Origin: Streptomyces sp. NBC_00433
GTDB lineage: Bacteria; Actinomycetota; Actinomycetes; Streptomycetales; Streptomycetaceae
Reading direction: 5' to 3'
NCBI GenBank assembly: GCA_036015235.1
Contig: CP107926.1
Location: 2,794,001 to 2,858,000 of the forward strand
DNA: 64,000 bases
The notes beneath the pieces are model-generated. The model saw only the letters and a program-made list of their open reading frames with translations, ran no database searches and was not told the origin of the DNA. Made by a program: the position numbers and the translations under genes. Shown piece by piece: positions 56,405 through 64,000 of this stretch (its first letter is position 1; every line of letters starts with the position of its first letter).

Positions 56405-57486
56405 CGCCGGGCCTCCTTGTCCGCGGCGGCGTAGGACGCGGCCAGTTCGGGGTCGCGGGCGGCGAGGGCCTCGGCGAGCCCGACCACCACCTGGCACTGC
56501 TTGTAGGTGGCGTCGTCCTGCATCTTGCCGTCGATCATGACCGCGCCGGTGCCGTCGCCCATCGCCTCGATCACCTGCCGCGCCCAGGCCACGTCCGGCG
56601 GCGCGGGCGAGAACACCCGTTTGGCGATGTCGATCTGCACCGGGTGCAGCGACCAGGCGCCGACGCAGCCGAGCAGGAAGGCGTTGCGGAACTGGTCCTC
56701 GCAGGCGGTGACGTCCTGGATGTCGCCGAAGGGCCCGTAGTACGGCAGAATCCCGTTCGCCGCGCAGGCGTCGACCATCCGGGCGATGGTGTAGTGCCAC
56801 AGGTCCTGCTGGTAGGTCATCCGGGGCGCGTCGCCGGGGGTCCCGTCGCCGGAGGCGGGGGCCGGGTCCTCGCGGACCAGGTAGCCGGGGTGGCCGCCGC
56901 CGACCCTGGTGGTCTTCATCCGGCGGCTGGCGGCCAGGTCGGCGGGGCCGAGCGAGATGCCCTGCATCCGGGGGCTGGCCGCGGCGATCTCCTCGACGTT
57001 CGCCACTCCCGCGGCGGTCTCCAGGATCGCGTGCACCAGGATCGGCCGCCGCAGGCCCGCCCTGGCCTCCAGTTGGGCCAGCAGCCGGTCCACGTAGTGG
57101 ATGTCGTGGGCGCCCTCCACCTTGGGGACCATCACGACGTCGAGCCGGTCGCCGATCTCGGTGACCAGGGTGAGCAGGTCGGCCAGCGCCCAGGGCGAGT
57201 CCAGGCTGTTGATCCTGGTCCACAGCTGGGTGGCGCCGAAGTCGGTGGCTTTGGCGACGGAGACGAGCCCCGCACGGGCCGCCTCCTTGCGGTCCGCGGC
57301 GACGGCGTCCTCCAGATTGCCCAGCAGCACGTCCACCCGCGGTGCCAGGGCGGGGATCTTGGCGGCCATCTTCTCGTTGCCTGGATCGAAGAAGTGGATC
57401 ATCCGCGAGGGCCGGAAGGGCACCTCGCGCAGGGGCGCGGGCGCCCCCACAGCCAGCGGGCGGAAGAAGTCCTTCGCCGAGCGCAT
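56401..57486 (-). CDS. Malyl-CoA/beta-methylmalyl-CoA lyase-like CoA-ester lyase (first of pair)
   Basis: A 361-residue lyase of the same superfamily but a different branch. It contains [100 protein letters not shown] and [17 protein letters not shown]. It resembles the actinobacterial lyases of the ethylmalonyl-CoA pathway (Mcl-type). A 4-bp overlap with the second lyase implies co-translation and perhaps a lyase plus thioesterase division of labour, as in bacteria where Mcl2 hydrolyses malyl-CoA. Other ethylmalonyl pathway genes are not nearby. Confidence 0.85.
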   Translation of the reverse strand: MRSAKDFFRPLAVGAPAPLREVPFRPSRMIHFFDPGNEKMAAKIPALAPRVDVLLGNLEDAVAADRKEAARAGLVSVAKATDFGATQLWTRINSLDSPWALADLLTLVTEIGDRLDVVMVPKVEGAHDIHYVDRLLAQLEARAGLRRPILVHAILETAAGVANVEEIAAASPRMQGISLGPADLAASRRMKTTRVGGGHPGYLVREDPAPASGDGTPGDAPRMTYQQDLWHYTIARMVDACAANGILPYYGPFGDIQDVTACEDQFRNAFLLGCVGAWSLHPVQIDIAKRVFSPAPPDVAWARQVIEAMGDGTGAVMIDGKMQDDATYKQCQVVVGLAEALAARDPELAASYAAADKEARR

Positions 57487-57550
57487 GCGATCTCCCGGTG
57501 GGTCGGGTCGAGGGTTCGCCGCTCACCCTATGACCGCCGGGGTGCGGAGA

Positions 57551-58039
57551 TTACCCGCCAGTAGGTGTGCTGTTGGTCACCGGCTGCCAGCGCATCGTCA
57601 GGTCCGGTTCGTTCTCCATGTTGCGGGATCCGTCGTTGCTGTCGACCACTGTGAAGCCGTGGCGCGTGTAGAAAGCTATGGCGCCGGTATTGCGCTGGAA
57701 GACGGCGAGCGTCAGACCGCCGGGCCGATACGCCTTCGCCGCGCCGAGCAGCGCGCTGCCCGCGCCCTGCCGCAGGACCCCGGCCAGCAGGTAGAGCGCG
57801 TCCAAGTCGTCGCCCGCGACGGCCGCGTAGCCCACCACCCGGTCCTGGCCGTCGACCGCCACCCACACCGCGGACCTCGGCATCACCACGTCCCGCACCC
57901 ACGCCTCGACCTCGGCGTCGCTGCGCCGGCGCGGCGGCAGGTACGGCATGGTCGCCTCGCGTGAGGCGACGTGGACGTGGGCGACGGCGGCGGCGTCCGC
58001 GGGCACGGCCGCACGGACGGTGAAGGGTGTGGTGGTCAC
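57551..58039 (-). CDS. GNAT-family N-acetyltransferase
   Basis: A 162-residue GNAT protein with AAVAHVHVASREATMPYLPP, VWVAVDGQDRVVGYAAV, LYLLAGVLRQGAGSALLGAA (acetyl-CoA pyrophosphate loop, with RQGAGSAL as the Q/RxxGxG/A motif) and the closing NTGAIAFYTRHGFTVVDSND. Substrate unknown. The GTG start is at 58039. It lies 64 bp upstream of the lyase pair on the same strand. Confidence 0.9.
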   Translation of the reverse strand: MTTTPFTVRAAVPADAAAVAHVHVASREATMPYLPPRRRSDAEVEAWVRDVVMPRSAVWVAVDGQDRVVGYAAVAGDDLDALYLLAGVLRQGAGSALLGAAKAYRPGGLTLAVFQRNTGAIAFYTRHGFTVVDSNDGSRNMENEPDLTMRWQPVTNSTPTGG

Positions 58040-58120
58040 CGGGGCACCCTAGGGCCGCGGCGGGCGCGGGGACACCGGTTTTCGCCCGCCGGTCCGGCGC
58101 GGCGCCCGGCCGCGGGGGCT

Positions 58121-59047
58121 TCACAGCGGTGGGAGCCGCAGCCGGCCGCCGCCCGCGCTGACGTCGCGGACGACCGTCGGCTCGCCGACGAAGGCGCCGG
58201 CCAGGTCGGTGGTGGCGACCAGCACATGGTCGCCCAGCGGGGCCCTGCCCTGCGGTGGTCCGTCGCGGAAGACCACATGGACCCGCAGCCGGTCCACCCG
58301 GCCGGGCACCAGCCGGGTGTAGCCCATCACCGCGGCCACGGTCGCGTCCGGGTCGGCCCGCGCCAGCCAGGCGGCCGCGCACGCGGTGACCGCGGCCTCG
58401 TACCGCTGCCACAGCGCGAAGGGGTGCACGATGCTCAGCTCCGGCCCGTCGTTCGCGCCGAAGGAGGCCCGGTAGTACGGCCGTCGGCCGCTCAGCACGG
58501 CCAGCCTGCGGCGGGCGTTGAGCCGCAGCAGGGTCGGCAGCGACGGGTCGCGGTCCCGCGGCAGGGCGCGTACGACCGCGGGGGCGGCGATCATCACGGA
58601 GGTCGGCGGCAGGTCGGGCCGCCCGGCCAGGCAGTCGTGCAGCCCGGCCAGCAGCTCGGCGACCGTGTCGTTGGACGGCGCCGCGGCGATCCAGGGGTCG
58701 GCCACGATACGGCCCAGCGCGTGCACCTCGTGGCCGCCCTCGCGCAGGGCGGCGGCCAGTGCCCGCCACGTCCGGGCCGCGGCCAGGCCCTCCTCGACCG
58801 CCTCGCCGATCCGCTCGCGCGACGGTGCCGCCCGGTCCACCCGGAGGCGGACGACCGCGTCCGGGTCGTCCACCACCCGGAAGACGATCTCGGCGCCGCC
58901 GGAAGCGGGGAAGCGAGGCCGCGCCGAGATCACCGTCAGCCGGCCGGGGAAGCCACGGTCGGCCGCCGCGGCCGCGAGTCGCCCGGCACGGCGCGCGGCA
59001 GGCAGACCGGCTGCTCTGCCGAGCAGCATCACGGCCGAAACGATCAT
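58121..59047 (-). CDS. Uncharacterised protein (308 aa)
   Basis: A 308-residue Ala/Arg-rich protein that I do not recognise. The N-terminal 30 residues (IVSAVMLLGRAAGLPAARRA, then LAAAAADRG) are hydrophobic/basic but not a clear signal peptide. Middle segments include RLRVDRAAPSRERIGEAVEE, PWIAAAPSNDTVAELLAGLH, RRPYYRASFGANDGPELSIV, VMGYTRLVPGRVDRL and HVVFRDGPPQGRAPLGDHVL. The repeated RASFGANDGPEL and IVHPFALWQRY stretches look conserved and could form an enzyme pocket. No cysteines are seen. ATG 59047. Confidence 0.7.
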   Translation of the reverse strand: MIVSAVMLLGRAAGLPAARRAGRLAAAAADRGFPGRLTVISARPRFPASGGAEIVFRVVDDPDAVVRLRVDRAAPSRERIGEAVEEGLAAARTWRALAAALREGGHEVHALGRIVADPWIAAAPSNDTVAELLAGLHDCLAGRPDLPPTSVMIAAPAVVRALPRDRDPSLPTLLRLNARRRLAVLSGRRPYYRASFGANDGPELSIVHPFALWQRYEAAVTACAAAWLARADPDATVAAVMGYTRLVPGRVDRLRVHVVFRDGPPQGRAPLGDHVLVATTDLAGAFVGEPTVVRDVSAGGGRLRLPPL

Positions 59048-59202
59048 GATTCCGCACCCCCTGCGACCTCGGCTGCGCCGAGGCTATTGCGGGCGGTGCG
59101 GGTGGCGCCTGAGCACGCGTACTCAGGTTCGGGGCTCAACTCCCCCACGGGACCGCCCCCTTGCGGCAGGATCGCGGCTTCCCCGCTGCCGTGGTCGCGC
59201 GG

Positions 59203-59265
59203 TTCCCCGCGCCCCTGGCGGGCACCCCCTCCGCAGAGGGGACGCGTCGTCAGGGGCGCGGGGAA
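59203..59265. repeat. Inverted intergenic repeat (CCCCGCGCCCCTG family)
   Basis: TTCCCCGCGCCCCTG (59203-59217) recurs inverted at 59251-59265 with 33 nt between, just past the stop of the M15-like gene. It belongs to the same GC-rich repeat family as 17422-17587 and 61967-62072 and may double as a terminator. Confidence 0.7.
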
Positions 59266-59269
59266 GGGG

Positions 59270-59779
59270 TCAGCAGCCGCAGCTGTAGTAGAGGGCGTCC
59301 CAGTGGGTGCCCTCGTCGGCGTAGATGTTGCCGGAGGCGGCCTGCCACTGGGGGTAGCCGTCGCCGCGCAGGCCGATGTAGCTGAAGGCGTTGTGGACGT
59401 AGTTGGTGAGGCAGGTGTTCTTGCCGTAGTCGAGCTTGTAGCCGTTCCAGTGCGAGTAGGTGCCGCTGGCGTGGCCGGTCTCGGTGCCGCCGGTGATGTT
59501 GATGGCGCAGCCGCTCGCGTGCTTCAGGGTGACCGCGCCCTGGGCGGTGGCCTGGTTGAGCTGGTCGAACGACGTGCACGTCGACACGTTGCGGTTGGAG
59601 CAGCCGCCGGACGACGACCAGGTGATGCCCGCGGCGCTGAACATGGCGGTGGCCTGGGCGTGGGTGAGCTTGGTGACCGCGAAGGCGTCGGTGGAGGCGG
59701 CAAGGCCGACTCCGGGGGCGAAGAGCGCGGTGCCGACGAGGGTGAGGGTGCTCACGACGGTACGGATGCGCATGCGCAT
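59270..59779 (-). CDS. Secreted M15-type peptidase-like protein
   Basis: A 169-residue exported protein. A signal peptide of about 28 residues (TVVSTLTLVGTALFAPGVGL-A) is followed by TKLTHAQATAMFSAAGITWS and SGGCSNRNVSTCTSFDQLNQ. The core INITGGTETGHASGTYSHWN, HWNGYKLDYG and YADEGTHWDALYYSCGC gives an H-x6-D pair and an ExxHWD motif, matching zinc sites of M15 (D,D-peptidase/endolysin-like) enzymes. Six cysteines suggest disulfides. ATG 59779 follows AGGAGG by 7 nt. A peptidoglycan or protein substrate is inferred. Confidence 0.82.
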   Translation of the reverse strand: MRMRIRTVVSTLTLVGTALFAPGVGLAASTDAFAVTKLTHAQATAMFSAAGITWSSSGGCSNRNVSTCTSFDQLNQATAQGAVTLKHASGCAINITGGTETGHASGTYSHWNGYKLDYGKNTCLTNYVHNAFSYIGLRGDGYPQWQAASGNIYADEGTHWDALYYSCGC

Positions 59780-59950
59780 ACTGTTTCCTCCTGCTGATTC
59801 CGCTGGGGTGGGCGTGGTGCAGGTGGCGCAGGAGGAGTGTGCCCGAGGTCTACGCGCGTCGCCAGCCCTTTGCGAATGAACATGACACACCGGTCGCCCG
59901 GCGGGGCGATTCCCGCCGGGCGACCGGTGCGCGAAACCCCTGCTCGCCCG

Positions 59951-61549
59951 CTACTCCTGCGGCTCCAGACCCGCGCGCATCAGGCCGTAGGCGTAGGCGT
60001 CGTCAAGTGCCTGCCAGGACGCGGCGATCACGTTGTCCGCGACGCCGACCGTGGACCACTCGGCCTCGCCGTCGGTCGTGGTGATCAGCACCCGGGTCGT
60101 CGAGTCGGTGCCCGACGTGCCCTCCAGGATGCGGACCTTGTAGTCGACCAGGGCGAATTCGGCGAGCTTGGGGTAGATCCGCTCCAGCGCGCTGAGCAGC
60201 GCCCGGTCCAGCGCGTTGACCGGGCCGTTGCCCTCGGCGGTGGCGACGATCCGCTCGCCCTTGGCCCACATCTTCACCGTCGCCTCGTTGGCGTGCGTGC
60301 CGTCCGGGCGGTCCTCGGTGATGACCCGCCAGGACTCGGTGCGGAAGTAGCGCTGCGGGCTGCCGTTGATCTCGGCCCGCAGCAGCAGCGCGAACGACGC
60401 GTCGGCGGCCTCGTACGTATAGCCCTTCAGCTCGCGCTCCTTGACCCGCGCGACCACCCGGCCCACCAGGTCGCGGTCCTCGCCGAGGTCGATGCCCAGC
60501 TCCCGGCCCTTGAGCTCGATCGAGGCGCGGCCGGCCATGTCGGAGACCAGCATCCGCATGGTGTTGCCGACCATCTCGGGGTCGATGTGCTGGTAGAGGT
60601 CGGGGTCCACCTTGATCGCCGACGCGTGCAGCCCCGCCTTGTGCGCGAAGGCGGAAACCCCCACATAGGGTTGGTGGGTCGACGGCGGCAGGTTGACGAC
60701 CTCGGCGATGGCGTGCGAGATCCGGGTCATCTCGCCGAGCGCGCCCTCGGGCAGCACCCGGCGGCCGTGCTTGAGCTCCAGCGCGGCGACCACCGGGAAG
60801 AGGTTGGAATTGCCGACGCGCTCGCCGTAGCCGTTGGCGGTGCACTGCACGTGCGTGGCGCCGGCGTCCACCGCGGCCAGGGTGTTGGCGACCGCGCAAC
60901 CGGTGTCGTCCTGGGCGTGGATGCCGAGCCTGGCCCCGGTGTCGGCGAGCACCAGGCCGGTGACGGCCTGCACCTGGGCGGGCAGCATCCCGCCGTTGGT
61001 GTCGCACAGCACCACGACCGAGGCGCCGGCCTCGTGCGCGGCCCGTACGACCTGGGTGGCGTAGGCGGCGTTGGCCTTGTAGCCGTCGAAGAAGTGCTCG
61101 CAGTCCACGAACACCCGGCGTCCCTGGGCGACCAGGTAGGAGACGGTGTCGGCGACCATCGCCAGGTTCTCCTCCAGCGTGGTGCGCAGCGCCAGTTCGA
61201 CATGGCGGTCGTGCGACTTGGCGACCAGGGTGATCACCGGGGCGTCCGAGTCGAGCAGCGCCTTGACCTGGGGGTCGTGGGCGGCCTTGCCGCCCGCCCT
61301 GCGGGTCGCGCCGAACGCGACGAGGGTGGCGGTCTTGAGGTCCAGCTCCATGGCGGCGCGGGCGAAGAACTCGGTGTCGCGGGGGTTGGCTCCCGGCCAG
61401 CCGCCCTCGATGAATCCCACCCCGAAGTCGTCCAGGTGCCGGGCGATCGTCAGCTTGTCGGCGACGGTGAGGTTGATCCCCTCACGCTGGGCGCCGTCGC
61501 GCAGCGTGGTGTCGAAGACATGGAAGCTGTCGTCCGGTTCGGCGGTCAT
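59951..61549 (-). CDS. cimA: Citramalate synthase CimA
   Basis: A 532-residue member of the isopropylmalate/citramalate/homocitrate synthase family. It opens HVFDTTLRDGAQREGINLTV with the substrate Arg-Asp pair. Metal ligands are in CDTNGGMLPAQ and the HAQDDTGCAVANTLAA region, followed by CTANGYGERVGNSNLFPVVA and AFAHKAGLHASAIKVDPDLY. The C-terminal regulatory domain ends YAYGLMRAGLEPQE. The family resembles LeuA, but this length and the QREGINLT start fit CimA, which condenses pyruvate and acetyl-CoA for isoleucine. ATG 61549 with AGGAG 11 nt upstream. A hairpin with a U6 tract lies 128-153 nt upstream. Confidence 0.92.
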   Translation of the reverse strand: MTAEPDDSFHVFDTTLRDGAQREGINLTVADKLTIARHLDDFGVGFIEGGWPGANPRDTEFFARAAMELDLKTATLVAFGATRRAGGKAAHDPQVKALLDSDAPVITLVAKSHDRHVELALRTTLEENLAMVADTVSYLVAQGRRVFVDCEHFFDGYKANAAYATQVVRAAHEAGASVVVLCDTNGGMLPAQVQAVTGLVLADTGARLGIHAQDDTGCAVANTLAAVDAGATHVQCTANGYGERVGNSNLFPVVAALELKHGRRVLPEGALGEMTRISHAIAEVVNLPPSTHQPYVGVSAFAHKAGLHASAIKVDPDLYQHIDPEMVGNTMRMLVSDMAGRASIELKGRELGIDLGEDRDLVGRVVARVKERELKGYTYEAADASFALLLRAEINGSPQRYFRTESWRVITEDRPDGTHANEATVKMWAKGERIVATAEGNGPVNALDRALLSALERIYPKLAEFALVDYKVRILEGTSGTDSTTRVLITTTDGEAEWSTVGVADNVIAASWQALDDAYAYGLMRAGLEPQE

Positions 61550-61676
61550 GGCTGTCGTAACTCCTGTCGGGTGAGTGGGTTGCCGCCGGATGTCCTGACA
61601 TCCGGAGGGTCCAGCTCCACTTGCCCCCATCATCCCTCGTGCGGTTCCGCCTCCGGCTCGGGTGGTCCGGGAAACG

Positions 61677-61702
61677 AAAAAACCCCTCGCGGATGCGAGA
61701 GG
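61677..61702 (-). terminator. Rho-independent terminator or attenuator upstream of cimA
   Basis: On the minus strand CCTCTCGC-ATCC-GCGAGGGG forms an 8-bp stem (one T-G pair) followed by TTTTTT. It is the only classic U-tract terminator in this window. A short frame starting GTG at 61724 runs through it. It may end ilvE transcripts or attenuate cimA. Confidence 0.75.
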
Positions 61703-61966
61703 TCTGCACGCGGGTCTGGGACACGGTGACGTTCCACTGGGGTCAGGGGGGCGTCACTGCGGACCGGCGTGCCTGCTGCCAATAATGCGCGCGTACAGGT
61801 GCACACCCGGAGTGTGTCACACTTCGCGGGCTCCCCCGCAGGGGTCTCACCATCCGGTCGATGGCGGCCCCCCCGACCTCGGGACTCCCGCGGCTCCCCT
61901 CCGCGAGAGGGTCCCCCCCAGGGGCGCGGGGTTCTGCGGTCCCACCGCGTAAGGGGGTGCCCTACA

Positions 61967-62072
61967 GGGGCGCGGGGAACTGCGCGCTCAGCCGACCACC
62001 GGCCGGTGGTCCGGCACGGGCCGGACAGCCCCTTCGGGTCGGTGGCGACGTGCGCGCCCCTGGGGGGCACCC
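61967..62072. repeat. Second copy of the dispersed intergenic element
   Basis: GGGGCGCGGGGAACTGCGCG at 61968-61987, then CTCAGCC, CACCGGCCGGTG, CAGCCCCTTCGGG and TGCGCGCCCC, in the same order as at 17421-17567 but without the nested GGGGGTACCCCC hairpin present there. Confidence 0.8.
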
Positions 62073-62079
62073 GGGGGCG

Positions 62080-63168
62080 CTAGGCGCCCAAGCGATGCAT
62101 CCAACCGTGGGGGTCGGGGGCGTGGCCGGTTTGGATGTCGAGGAGGGCGGAGCGCAGGCGCATGGTGACGCGGCCGGGGGCGCCGTCGGCCACCGGCCAG
62201 CTGGCGCGGGTGGACTTCACGGAGCCGACGGGGGTGATGACCGCGGCGGTGCCGCAGGCGAAGACCTCCGTGAGGGTGCCGTCCTCGTGCTGGCGGCGCC
62301 AGTCGTCCACGCTGATGCGTCCCTCGGCGACCTCGTAGCCGAGGTCCGAGGCGATGGAGAGCAGCGAGTCGCGGGTGATGCCGGGCAGCAGGGAGCCGGT
62401 CAGCTCAGGAGTGACGATTCTGTCGCCGTACACGAAGTACAGGTTCATGCCGCCCATCTCCTCGATCCAGCGGCGCTCGATCGCGTCGAGCCAGACCACC
62501 TGGTCGCAGCCGTGCTCGATGGCCTGGGCCTGGGCGACGAGGGAGGCGGCGTAGTTGCCGCCGGTCTTGGCCGCGCCGGTGCCGCCGGGCGCCGCGCGGA
62601 CGTACTCCTCGGACAGCCACACCGAGACCGGCTGGACGCCGCCGGAGAAGTAGGCGCCGGCCGGGGAGGCGATCACCAGGAAGAGGTACTCGTTGGCCGG
62701 GCGGACCCCGAGGCCGACCTCGGTGGCGAACATGAAAGGCCGCAGGTAGAGCGACGCCTCGCCCTCGCTGGGCACCCAGCCCTTGTCCTGCCTGACCAGC
62801 AGGTCGCAGGCCTCGACGAAGGTCTCCACGGGCAGCTCGGGCATCGCCAGGCGCCGCGCCGAGGCGCGGAAGCGCTCGGCGTTGGCCTCCGGCCTGAAGG
62901 TCGCGACGCCGCCGTCGGGCTGCCGGTAGGCCTTGAGGCCCTCGAAGATGGTCTGCGCGTAGTGCAGCGTCATGTTGGCCGGGTCGATCGACAGCGGCGC
63001 GTACGGGACGAGCTGGCCGTCGTGCCAGCCGCGGCCCTCGGTCCACTTGATGGTGACCATGTGGTCGGTGAAGTGGCGGCCGAAGCCCGGGGCGGCCAGG
63101 ATCGCGTCCCGCTCGGTGGCGGACAGCGGGTGGGCGGACGGCTTCAGCTCGATCGTGGGCGTCGTCAT
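62080..63168 (-). CDS. ilvE: Branched-chain amino acid aminotransferase
   Basis: A 362-residue PLP fold-type IV transaminase catalysing the last step of leucine, isoleucine and valine synthesis. Motifs: [60 protein letters not shown] with the PLP lysine, [20 protein letters not shown] and [16 protein letters not shown] 63168 with AAGGA 7 nt upstream. leuB ends 145 bp upstream behind a terminator. Confidence 0.96.
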   Translation of the reverse strand: MTTPTIELKPSAHPLSATERDAILAAPGFGRHFTDHMVTIKWTEGRGWHDGQLVPYAPLSIDPANMTLHYAQTIFEGLKAYRQPDGGVATFRPEANAERFRASARRLAMPELPVETFVEACDLLVRQDKGWVPSEGEASLYLRPFMFATEVGLGVRPANEYLFLVIASPAGAYFSGGVQPVSVWLSEEYVRAAPGGTGAAKTGGNYAASLVAQAQAIEHGCDQVVWLDAIERRWIEEMGGMNLYFVYGDRIVTPELTGSLLPGITRDSLLSIASDLGYEVAEGRISVDDWRRQHEDGTLTEVFACGTAAVITPVGSVKSTRASWPVADGAPGRVTMRLRSALLDIQTGHAPDPHGWMHRLGA

Positions 63169-63221
63169 GTCTGTGTCCTTCACCGTGTCTCGTCTCTCGC
63201 TGCCGACTGGGGGCGCCCCCA

Positions 63222-63251
63222 CTGATAGGACGTCCGACTTTCCCGCCGTAA
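63222..63251 (-). promoter_or_regulatory. Possible ilvE promoter
   Basis: On the minus strand TTACGG (63246-63251) and TATCAG (63222-63227) are 18 bp apart, 54 bp before the ilvE start. A perfect 14-nt palindrome TGGGGGCGCCCCCA follows at 63208-63221, near the expected transcription start. Confidence 0.35.
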
Positions 63252-63253
63252 CG

Positions 63254-63291
63254 CGGCCCCGCCTCTGACGATTATCGCAGCGGCGGGGCCG
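63254..63291 (-). terminator. Terminator after leuB
   Basis: A perfect 10-bp stem (63254-63263 with 63282-63291) with an 18-nt loop, 22 bp past the leuB stop codon and upstream of the ilvE promoter. Confidence 0.75.
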
Positions 63292-63313
63292 GGTACCTAC
63301 CTGTGGTCTTCGG

Positions 63314-64000
63314 TCAGCCGGCGACCCTGGCGGCCAGGGCGTCGCCGATCTCGACGGTGGACCGCGCGGGCCGGTCCGCGCGCTCGGCGAGGTCGGCCTG
63401 CACGGCGCTGTCGATACGGTCGGCCTCGGCGTCGTAGCCGAGGTGCCGCAGCAGCAGCGCCACGCTCAGCACGGTCGCGGTCGGGTCGGCCTTGGACTGG
63501 CCGGCGATGTCCGGGGCGGAGCCGTGGACCGGCTCGAACATCGACGGGAATTCGCGGCCCGGGTTGATGTTGCCGCTGGCCGCGACGCCGATGCCGCCGG
63601 AGACGGCAGCGGCGAGGTCGGTGATGATGTCGCCGAAGAGGTTGTCGGTGACGATCACGTCGAAGCGCTCGGGCTGGGTGACCAGGAAGATGGTCGCCGC
63701 GTCGACGTGCAGGTAGTCGGTGCTGACGTCGGGGAATTCCCGGCCGACCGCCTCGAAGACCCGGGTCCACAGGTGGCCGGCGTGCACCAGCACGTTGTTC
63801 TTGTGCACCAGGGTCAGCTTCTTGCGCGGGCGGGCCTGCGCGCGGGCGTAGGCGTCGCGCACGACCCGCTCGATGCCGAAGGCGGTGTTGAGGCTGACCT
63901 CGGTGGCGACCTCCTGCGGGGTGCCGGTCCTGATCGAGCCGCCGTTGCCGGTGTAGGGGCCCTCGGTGCCCTCGCGGACGACCACGAAGTCGATCTCCGG
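63314..64000 (-). CDS. leuB: 3-isopropylmalate dehydrogenase (C-terminal part, cut by window edge)
   Basis: 228 residues of the C-terminal two-thirds are present, entering at [20 protein letters not shown]. Signatures include [19 protein letters not shown], the metal and substrate residues in [40 protein letters not shown] and [20 protein letters not shown]. LeuB oxidises 3-isopropylmalate in leucine synthesis, completing the steps of LeuCD encoded 26 kb away. The N-terminal dinucleotide domain is outside the window. Confidence 0.96.
   Translation of the reverse strand, partial: PEIDFVVVREGTEGPYTGNGGSIRTGTPQEVATEVSLNTAFGIERVVRDAYARAQARPRKKLTLVHKNNVLVHAGHLWTRVFEAVGREFPDVSTDYLHVDAATIFLVTQPERFDVIVTDNLFGDIITDLAAAVSGGIGVAASGNINPGREFPSMFEPVHGSAPDIAGQSKADPTATVLSVALLLRHLGYDAEADRIDSAVQADLAERADRPARSTVEIGDALAARVAG

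Larger units (their letters stand above)
61550..62079. other. Leader and repeat region between ilvE and cimA
   Basis: This 530-bp stretch holds three things: the cimA leader with a U-tract hairpin (61677-61702); a 13-nt palindrome AGTGTGTCACACT at 61811-61823 that looks like an operator; and an intergenic repeat element at 61967-62072 (plus a partial copy at 61920-61940) related to 17421-17567. No gene is supported. Confidence 0.7.

Noticed and set aside
61482..61724. An 80-codon protein reading from 61724 into cimA
   Set aside because: It runs through a terminator hairpin and overlaps the cimA start in another frame. Only its first codons could be a leader peptide.

Overview
The window is high-GC actinobacterial core chromosome, almost certainly from Streptomyces or a very close relative. 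GTG and TTG starts are common, gene pairs often overlap by 4 bp, and long spurious ORFs lie antisense to real genes. Several Streptomyces-typical genes are present: nsdA, a tailed HU protein (HupS), ndgR next to leuCD, accB-accE, and two tandem conservons. As far as I remember it, the gene order matches the central ffh-to-leuB segment of the Streptomyces coelicolor chromosome. No prophage, insertion sequence, CRISPR array or biosynthetic gene cluster is visible. Both edges cut genes: ffh on the left and leuB on the right.

Layout. 1-4.7 kb: ffh and the nitrogen operon amtB-glnB-glnD, with a GlnR-type operator upstream of amtB. 4.7-7.3 kb: nsdA and a divergent primase/polymerase-like gene. 7.4-21.8 kb: ftsY, a glucose permease, smc, a small coiled-coil protein, an acylphosphatase, a secreted CAP protein, an HxlR regulator, mutM, rnc, rpmF, a DUF177 protein, a DivIVA-like coiled-coil protein, coaD and rsmD. 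21.9-27.1 kb: recG, a FakA/YloV-like protein with an unusual repeat linker, and divergent rpmB. 27.2-33.6 kb: thiD-thiL, a RAM-domain protein, a DUF3515 protein, ddl, gpsA-plsC and cofC. 33.8-38.2 kb: a small cold-shock-like protein, hupS, a small conserved protein, leuCD and divergent ndgR. 38.3-42.1 kb: two tRNA-Glu genes, one tRNA-Gln, a HAD phosphatase, gltX, an FAH-family protein and a small protein with a repeated motif. 42.4-53.5 kb: two complete conservons in tandem, cvnA1B1C1D1 and cvnA2B2C2D2. 53.5-59.8 kb: accE-accB, a pair of CoA-ester lyases, a GNAT protein, an unrecognised protein and a secreted M15-like peptidase. 59.9-64 kb: cimA, ilvE and leuB for branched-chain amino acids, with a strong terminator or attenuator hairpin before cimA.

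How the genes fit together. The left part joins nitrogen sensing to protein targeting and chromosome segregation. Leucine and isoleucine genes occur in two blocks, leuCD plus ndgR and cimA-ilvE-leuB. The conservons encode membrane sensor-kinase-like proteins (CvnA), Roadblock proteins (CvnB), DUF742 proteins (CvnC) and small GTPases (CvnD), a G-protein-like signalling set.

Most notable observations: (1) cvnB1 and cvnB2 are identical over 403 bp while their neighbours have diverged, which points to very recent gene conversion; (2) four tandem repeats of 44-45 codons, plus a partial unit, are inserted in the FakA-like protein; (3) the CvnA1 tail carries 26-residue tandem repeats; (4) a 21-bp palindrome lies in the likely ndgR promoter spacer; (5) a dispersed intergenic element occurs twice, and one copy carries a nested hairpin; (6) a 67-residue protein carries a duplicated ANPRRT motif.
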